Assembly (NCBI GenBank): GCA_027011425.1 | Contig: JALUZX010000710.1 | Span: 1 to 6,318, forward strand | DNA length: 6,318 nt | Source: Planctomycetota bacterium | GTDB taxonomy: Bacteria; Planctomycetota; UBA1135; JALUZX01 | Direction of reading: 5' to 3' | Shown: positions 1 through 4,037 of the stretch, piece by piece | Layout: each line of letters begins with the position of its first letter | How positions within the stretch are numbered: position 1 is the first letter of the stretch | Position numbers and translations under genes: made by a program | Notes under the pieces: generated by a model | Told to the model about the DNA's origin: nothing | Seen by the model: only the letters and a program-made list of their open reading frames with translations | The model's database searches: none

Positions 1-774
1 CCCTGGGACCGGCGGGTCTACGGGCTTCCCCTGGGCTGGGGGCCCGGGGCCGTCTTCTGGCCCCTCCAGGGCGGGACCTGCCGGGGGCCCTGGGTCACCG
101 ATGGAACCCCGGCGGGAACCCTTCCCCTCAAGGTTCCCTCCGGGACGGCTTGGAATTACCGGGAGAGCGTGTCCGCCTGGAACTGCGGGGGCGGAAGAGT
201 CTTCTTCCTCCTTCCCGGGTGCCCCGCCCTCAACTGCAAGGACAGGTTCTGGGTGACCGACGGGACCCCGGCGGGAACCGGGGCCTGGAAGCCCGTGGCC
301 CGGATGCGTTGGACCCGCCTCTCCCCCAGGATCGGGGTCTCGGGAGGCTTCCTCTACTTCTCCGCCGATGGGGGGCTTGGGGGCTTCGAGCCCTGGGCCT
401 GCGCGGCCGGGCCCTGCGCGGAGAGGGCAGGGTGGAGTTGCGGTGTGGCTGAACTTGAGGCCGGTGTCCCCCGGCTTGGGAAGACTGTCTCCTACGGCCT
501 TCGGGGGGCCCCGGGAGGGGCGTGGAGCCTCTTCTTCCTCGGGTTTCCCGGGCGGCTTCCCCTGGCGCTGGGGTTCGACCAGTTCCTGTTCCTGGATCCC
601 GGCGCCGGTTTCGTCGCCTGGGCCTCCAGGACGCCGGGGGGGAGCCTGTCCGTTCCTCCTTCGCCTTCCCTGGCGGGGGGGCGGCTCCTCCTGCAGGGCG
701 GCGTCTTTCCCGTGACATCGCCTCCTTTCGGCATGGAGCTTACGGCCGGCGTTCTCTGGACTTTTGGGAAGTAG
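1..774 (+). CDS. ELWxxDGT-repeat secreted protein, C-terminal part (5' truncated, gene A)
   Basis: The frame is open from the first base to TAG at 772-774 and gives 257 residues; the true start lies upstream of the window. Two full repeat motifs are visible, PWVTDGTPAGT around W31 and FWVTDGTPAGT around W84. A decayed last module, FEPWACAAG, follows at W132. The spacings of 53 and 48 residues fit the roughly 47-residue period of the neighbouring genes. Residues from about 148 to 257 form a C-terminal domain alignable with the end of gene B: LGK at 159-161, a DPGAGF strand, PPSPSLAGG, then a final hydrophobic strand. It is therefore a paralogue of the next two genes. Seven cysteines (27, 62, 74, 79, 134, 139, 147) are many for this family here. 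The protein is probably exported, but its signal peptide is outside the window. Function is unknown. The reading frame is certain from the motifs; any role is inference. Confidence 0.9.
   Translation, partial: PWDRRVYGLPLGWGPGAVFWPLQGGTCRGPWVTDGTPAGTLPLKVPSGTAWNYRESVSAWNCGGGRVFFLLPGCPALNCKDRFWVTDGTPAGTGAWKPVARMRWTRLSPRIGVSGGFLYFSADGGLGGFEPWACAAGPCAERAGWSCGVAELEAGVPRLGKTVSYGLRGAPGGAWSLFFLGFPGRLPLALGFDQFLFLDPGAGFVAWASRTPGGSLSVPPSPSLAGGRLLLQGGVFPVTSPPFGMELTAGVLWTFGK
88..402 (+). repeat. Last three ELWxxDGTxxGT modules of gene A
   Basis: Three modules have their conserved aromatic position at W31, W84 and W132 of the partial protein. The first two carry the full WVTDGTPAGT core. The third keeps only the preceding strand (FLYFSADGG) and EPW, then runs into the C-terminal domain. 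Gene B ends the same way, with YFSADDG and LEPWAW at its module 18, so these are equivalent to modules 16-18. Confidence 0.85.
445..771 (+). other. C-terminal domain of gene A shared with gene B
   Basis: Residues about 149-257 match the last ~105 residues of gene B in order and spacing. Each has LGK, a strand ending in an aliphatic G-P/A-G turn, LFF or VFF followed by LPLALG/VPLGLG, an FLDPG/YVDPG strand, SLSVP/SLAVP with SPSLAGG/SDPVLAGT, and a closing strand near the stop. The alternating hydrophobic pattern suggests a small beta-sandwich. From memory of planctomycete secreted proteins, such ends recur on otherwise unrelated large proteins, so a sorting or anchoring role is plausible but unproven. 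Confidence 0.7.
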
Positions 775-780
775 GGAAGG

Positions 781-786
781 AAGGAG
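781..786 (+). promoter_or_regulatory. Ribosome binding site of gene B
   Basis: AAGGAG lies 7 bases before the ATG at 794, an ideal Shine-Dalgarno spacing. It decides the start: an in-frame TTG at 764 would overlap gene A by 11 bases, has no such site, and would put charged residues (GSREGRSLK) ahead of the signal peptide. The whole 19-base gap after gene A's stop is purine-rich and contains no terminator-like hairpin, which favours co-transcription of A and B. Confidence 0.85.
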
Positions 787-793
787 TTTGAAA

Positions 794-859
794 ATGCGTT
801 TTTCTGGAACGATTGCCGCCGCGGCACTCCTGGCCGCGCTGTCCGCCACCTCCAGAGCC
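794..859 (+). other. Signal peptide of gene B
   Basis: Residues 1-22 comprise a short basic start (MR), a hydrophobic alanine/leucine core at about 7-18, and a polar c-region TSRA. Signal peptidase I cleavage is expected after A22, giving a mature protein beginning QSLPP. There is no lipobox cysteine, so this is not a lipoprotein signal. Confidence 0.85.
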
Positions 860-3835
860 CAGTCCCTCCCGCCGCGCATGCTGGTGGACGTGATGCCGGG
901 CAAGGGAAAGGCCCTCTCCTCCGACCCCTTCGGGCGCCGGTTCCAGCTCATGGCATACGGGGAGGATTCCTTCGCCGTCCTGGGCGGGGTCTTCTACTTC
1001 TTCGCCCGGGATTGCCTCCACGGGAGGGAACTCTGGTCGGGCCTTCCCTACCGTGGCGCGGCCCGCCTGGTGGCGGACTTCGCTCCGGGCATGGAGGATA
1101 CGACGGGGTTTTTCCCGGGAACCATCGCTTTCAAGGGGAGGATCTACTTCTACGGCGGAAGCCGCCTCCGGGGATGGGGGGTGGTCCGTTCCGACGGAAC
1201 CCCCCAGGGAACCTACCTCCTCTGGAAGCAGCCTTACGGTTACGGCGGGGAATTCCTCTCGCCTTTCACAGGCGGAGGACGGCTCTACTTCTTCCGGCGG
1301 GAATCTCCGGGGAATTCGTCCTACGCCTTGTATTCCTATGACGGAATCTCGACCTCCCCCGTCCGCCTGGCCTCGGGTTTCACCAGGAGCTGGGAGAACC
1401 CCCTCTCCTCGGGGGACAAGGTCTTCTTCCTGGAATCCTCCGGGGGAAAGAGATCCCTTTGGGTCACAGACGGAACCCCCCAGGGAACCAGGGAGGTCAT
1501 CTCCCTGGGAGCTTACAGTTCCACGCCCGTCGCTGCCGCCGGGGGATGGGTCTATTTCGCCTTCTACGGCAACCAGTGGTCTGGAATCATGAAGACCGAC
1601 GGGGTCAAGACTCTCCGGGTGGCAGCCGTGGGCCTACCAAGGTTGTGGTGGGACCCCGTCGTCCTGGGAAGGAAAATCATCTTCGGCGGTCCCGGGGCGA
1701 GTTGGAGAGGGGGCGATCCCTGGGTCCTGGACACGGTGAGCGGAAAGGTCTCTTTCCTGAAAAGCGTCTCCCCACCGGGAGGCCAGGGTTACACCAGGTC
1801 CGTTCTTTTCGGGAAGAAGGTGCTCTTCTGCGCCAACGACACTTCCCCTGGGGACTGGGCCCTCTGGTCCACGGACGGCACACCGGCGGGGACCGCCAAG
1901 GTGGCTTCCCTCTGGACGCACCTCGGAGCCTGGGAAACCCCAGTGGTTTCGGGGAATCGGGTCTTCTTCGTGGGATTCGACCCCAAGGGGGGCGTGGAGC
2001 TCTGGGTGACCGACGGGACCGGCGCGGGCACTCGAAGGGTCCGCGACCTCTATCCGGGGCCCGGAAGCTCCCAGCCCGGGTCCCTCACTCCCCTGGGAGG
2101 AGGGAGGATCGCCTTCGCCGCGACCACTCCCGCCGAGGGCCGGGAGCCTTGGATCAGCGACGGCACCCCCGGCGGGACCTTCCTCCTGGCGGACATCCGG
2201 AAGGGAATCGCCGCGCCGGCATCCAAGCCCTCCCTGGGCGTTCCCCTCCTGGGGCGCCTTTTCTTCAGCGCCGCCGATCCCAAGCACGGGAGGGACCTCT
2301 GGATCTCCGACGGAACCCCCGGCGGGACCAGGTCCTTCAAGGACAGGATCCCCGGGATCCCCACGGGGATTCCCGTGAGCGGCGTCTCCCTGGGCGGGAG
2401 AGTCCTTTACACCGAGTATTATCCAAGCGGCGGGACGAGGTTTTTCTCCACCAGCGGAAATCCGGCGGGAACGCGTTCCTTCCTGGTTTCCTGCCAGGTC
2501 AGGAAAGGGCTCATGGCGGCCACGGAGAGGTGGGCCTTCTTCCTGGGGGCGGACAGCGTCCACGGGCTGGAGCCCTGGGTGAGCGACGGCACCCCGGCGG
2601 GGACCCATCTCCTCAAGGAGATGGCCCCGGGGAGCAAGGGCGTGGCGATCTACTGGGCCCTTCCCTGGAAAGGGCGGGTTGTCTTCGCCCTGGGAACCGC
2701 CGCGCCGGGGACCAGGGCGGTCTGGATCACCGACGGGACCTTGGGGGGAACCCGCTTCCTGGCCAAGGGCCTGAACGCGGCGGCCTGGCCGGCCGTCCTG
2801 GGAGACCAGCTCTTCTTCCTGGGGGAGAAAGCCGGATCCAATCACGGCGCCGAGCCCTGGGTGAGCGACGGAACGGCCAAGGGAACCAGCGAACTGGTGG
2901 ACCTGGCCGGGGGAAGCAAGTCGGGCGGGTTCCAGGCACCGATTTCGTTGAAGGGGAAGATCGTCTTCTTCGGGGACGACGGCAGGACCGTCGCGAACGG
3001 CAAGGTGGGACTCTTTACAACCGATGGGACGCCGGGCGGGACGAAGAGAATCGGCAGAGTGGAATTCACAAGGGACTCCGTCTCCTGGTCCCGGGCCCTG
3101 AACCGGAAGAGGGGGATTTTCTGGGCCGACGACGGGATCCACGGTCCGGAGCCCTGGGTCACCGACGGGACGGCCTTCGGGACTTACATGCTGGCCGACC
3201 TGGTTCCCGGCCGGGACGGGTCCGAACCGGTCCGGTTCGTCAGGGTGGGGGCTCGAAGGGGAGCCGTGCTCTACGGTACCACGCAAAAGAAGATCCTCGG
3301 GGTTCTCGTGACCGGCGGGACTCTGGAGGGAACCCGGAGGATCGGTTGGGAACTCTTCTGTCCGGGAGGAAGACTCGGCGATTTCCTGGCCTTTGCCGGG
3401 GGAACCCTCTACTTCAGCGCAGACGACGGGATCCACGGCCTGGAGCCCTGGGCCTGGACGGCAGGGGCGACGGTGGAGAGAACGGGCCGGCCCTCGGGGG
3501 CCGCGGTCCTGGAGGGAGAGGATCCGGTCCTTGGGAAGCAAATCACCCTCTCCCTCAAAGGGATCAGCCCCGGCGCGGCGGGCCTGGTCTTTTTCGGAAA
3601 GATTCCCACCGTCCCTCTGGGCCTGGGCAAGGGAGCGGAACTCTACGTGGATCCAGGAGGGCGTCCCTTCTGGGCGGTCCTTTCGGGAAAGGGGGGAACC
3701 CTCTCCCTGGCCGTGCCCTCGGACCCGGTTCTGGCGGGAACGCGCCTGGCCGCCCAGGCCGTGGCGGGCCCCTCCGGCTCCGGGCCTTTCGGGTTGGACT
3801 TCACGAACGGACTGGTTTTGTCTTTGGGATATTGA
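794..3835 (+). CDS. ELWxxDGT-repeat secreted protein, complete (gene B)
   Basis: This 1013-residue protein is the only complete gene here. ATG at 794 follows AAGGAG; TGA is at 3833-3835. Residues 1-22 look like a Sec signal peptide: Arg2, a hydrophobic core IAAAALLAALSA, then SRA with likely cleavage before Q23. A short lead-in (about 23-60) precedes 18 repeat modules. The aromatic anchor of each module falls at residues 81, 131, 180, 223, 266, 310, 358, 404, 453, 503, 551, 595, 644, 689, 741, 788, 838 and 886. Eleven modules carry the full DGTxxGT core, for example LWVTDGTPQGT at 222 and PWVSDGTPAGT at 594. Each module has a GxxxFF-type strand, an HGxEPW strand and a TxxLxD strand, so a propeller-like or solenoid beta fold is likely. 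Residues from about 903 form the C-terminal domain shared with gene A. No catalytic motif is visible. Probable location is the cell surface or outside the cell; function is unknown. Confidence 0.95.
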   Translation: MRFSGTIAAAALLAALSATSRAQSLPPRMLVDVMPGKGKALSSDPFGRRFQLMAYGEDSFAVLGGVFYFFARDCLHGRELWSGLPYRGAARLVADFAPGMEDTTGFFPGTIAFKGRIYFYGGSRLRGWGVVRSDGTPQGTYLLWKQPYGYGGEFLSPFTGGGRLYFFRRESPGNSSYALYSYDGISTSPVRLASGFTRSWENPLSSGDKVFFLESSGGKRSLWVTDGTPQGTREVISLGAYSSTPVAAAGGWVYFAFYGNQWSGIMKTDGVKTLRVAAVGLPRLWWDPVVLGRKIIFGGPGASWRGGDPWVLDTVSGKVSFLKSVSPPGGQGYTRSVLFGKKVLFCANDTSPGDWALWSTDGTPAGTAKVASLWTHLGAWETPVVSGNRVFFVGFDPKGGVELWVTDGTGAGTRRVRDLYPGPGSSQPGSLTPLGGGRIAFAATTPAEGREPWISDGTPGGTFLLADIRKGIAAPASKPSLGVPLLGRLFFSAADPKHGRDLWISDGTPGGTRSFKDRIPGIPTGIPVSGVSLGGRVLYTEYYPSGGTRFFSTSGNPAGTRSFLVSCQVRKGLMAATERWAFFLGADSVHGLEPWVSDGTPAGTHLLKEMAPGSKGVAIYWALPWKGRVVFALGTAAPGTRAVWITDGTLGGTRFLAKGLNAAAWPAVLGDQLFFLGEKAGSNHGAEPWVSDGTAKGTSELVDLAGGSKSGGFQAPISLKGKIVFFGDDGRTVANGKVGLFTTDGTPGGTKRIGRVEFTRDSVSWSRALNRKRGIFWADDGIHGPEPWVTDGTAFGTYMLADLVPGRDGSEPVRFVRVGARRGAVLYGTTQKKILGVLVTGGTLEGTRRIGWELFCPGGRLGDFLAFAGGTLYFSADDGIHGLEPWAWTAGATVERTGRPSGAAVLEGEDPVLGKQITLSLKGISPGAAGLVFFGKIPTVPLGLGKGAELYVDPGGRPFWAVLSGKGGTLSLAVPSDPVLAGTRLAAQAVAGPSGSGPFGLDFTNGLVLSLGY
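1028..3457 (+). repeat. 18-module ELWxxDGTxxGT repeat array of gene B
   Basis: Eighteen anchors are spaced 43-52 residues apart, mean about 47. Full DGTxxGT cores occur in modules 2, 4, 7-10 and 12-16. Module 1 keeps only HGRELW. Modules 3 (LYSYDGI), 5 (IMKTDGV), 6 (DPWVLD), 11 (FFSTSGNPAGT) and 17 (VLVTGGTLEGT) are eroded. Module 18 retains only YFSADDGIHGLEPW. At DNA level some neighbouring modules are still identical over 17-20 bases, for example 2570-2589 and 2852-2871. Confidence 0.92.
3500..3832 (+). other. C-terminal domain of gene B
   Basis: Residues from about 903 to 1013 follow the last degenerate module. Visible elements in order are PVLGKQITLSLKG, GLVFFGK, VPLGLGKGAELYVDPGG, SLAVPSDPVLAGTRLAAQA, and a closing strand GLVLSLGY. 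The same order is seen at the end of gene A. This is the best phylum clue in the window, as I recall like ends on secreted planctomycete proteins. A role in export sorting or surface attachment is inferred only from its repeated terminal position. Confidence 0.72.
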
Positions 3836-3847
3836 GCGCCTCCTGCG

Positions 3848-3864
3848 CCCCGGCGCCGGGGTTT
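3848..3864 (+). terminator. Possible weak intrinsic terminator after gene B
   Basis: Twelve bases after the gene B stop lies a perfect 14-base palindrome, CCCCGGCGCCGGGG (3848-3861). As RNA it can form a 5-base-pair GC stem with a GCGC loop, followed by only three T residues. The position suits a terminator, but the T tract is short, so read-through into gene C is likely or the element may work differently. Confidence 0.4.
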
Positions 3865-3892
3865 CAGTGAAGAGATGTCGAGATGCGGATCA

Positions 3893-3906
3893 TGTAATTT
3901 TTGACA
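3893..3906 (+). promoter_or_regulatory. AT-rich patch with TTGACA, possible promoter element for gene C
   Basis: In otherwise very GC-rich DNA, 3888-3906 is AT-rich and contains TGTAAT (3893-3898, one mismatch to a -10 box) and a perfect TTGACA (3901-3906). They are in the wrong order to work together. TTGACA has no recognisable -10 box 16-18 bases downstream, and TGTAAT has no good -35 box upstream. This is the only place between the genes where a promoter could sit, but the boxes themselves are weak evidence. Confidence 0.25.
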
Positions 3907-3919
3907 GGTCCTCGTTCCC

Positions 3920-3934
3920 GGTCCCGCCGGGACC
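3920..3934 (+). promoter_or_regulatory. Hairpin in the presumed leader of gene C
   Basis: GGTCCC-GCC-GGGACC is a 6-base-pair inverted repeat with a 3-base loop, 10 bases before the ribosome binding site. It has no T tract after it, so it is not a normal terminator. It could stabilise the leader or affect translation, or be a chance product of the high GC content. Confidence 0.3.
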
Positions 3935-3944
3935 CGGCCTGCTG

Positions 3945-3951
3945 AAAGGAG
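3945..3951 (+). promoter_or_regulatory. Ribosome binding site of gene C
   Basis: AAAGGAG ends 8 bases before the ATG at 3960. Together with the signal peptide that begins at that ATG, it fixes the start of gene C. Confidence 0.85.
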
Positions 3952-3959
3952 AGTCGAGC

Positions 3960-4037
3960 ATGCGTCTATGGAGAATCTTTCCGGCCGTTTTCCTTTTTCC
4001 TCTTTTTCTTTCCCTCTCACCGCCGCCCTGCCGCGGG
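3960..4037 (+). other. Signal peptide of gene C
   Basis: Residues 1-26 have two arginines near the start, a phenylalanine/leucine-rich core at about 6-20, and a proline-rich c-region ending CRG, with cleavage likely before Q27. C24 follows three prolines, which does not fit a lipobox, so signal peptidase I processing is more likely than lipoprotein processing. Confidence 0.8.

Noticed and set aside
764..793. TTG start at 764 for gene B, giving 10 extra residues
   Set aside because: It overlaps gene A, lacks a placed ribosome binding site, and would add a charged stretch before the signal peptide. ATG 794 has AAGGAG at 7 bases.
1634..3541. 635-codon open frame on the minus strand
   Set aside because: Antisense shadow in GC-rich repeat DNA, with periodic VGDPGLQAVDPV-like strings that are the complement of the repeat. 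No ribosome binding site or domain. The minus-strand frames at 4017-5135 and 5148-5975 are rejected for the same reason.
1459..3870. 803-codon open frame on the plus strand, overlapping gene B
   Set aside because: It is the -1-shifted shadow of the repeat: TGG-GTC-ACC-GAC read as GGT-CAC-CGA-CGG gives recurring GHRRD. It is Gly/Arg/Pro-rich, with no signal peptide or domain, and gene B's frame has clear motifs and a ribosome binding site.
3875..3904. Nine-codon leader peptide MSRCGSCNF between genes B and C
   Set aside because: It has an ATG and a stop but no convincing ribosome binding site and no run of one amino acid that would suggest attenuation. An ORF this short is expected by chance.
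4017..4034. Lipobox at C24 of gene C
   Set aside because: The residues before the cysteine are PPP, not the small/aliphatic pattern needed for signal peptidase II.
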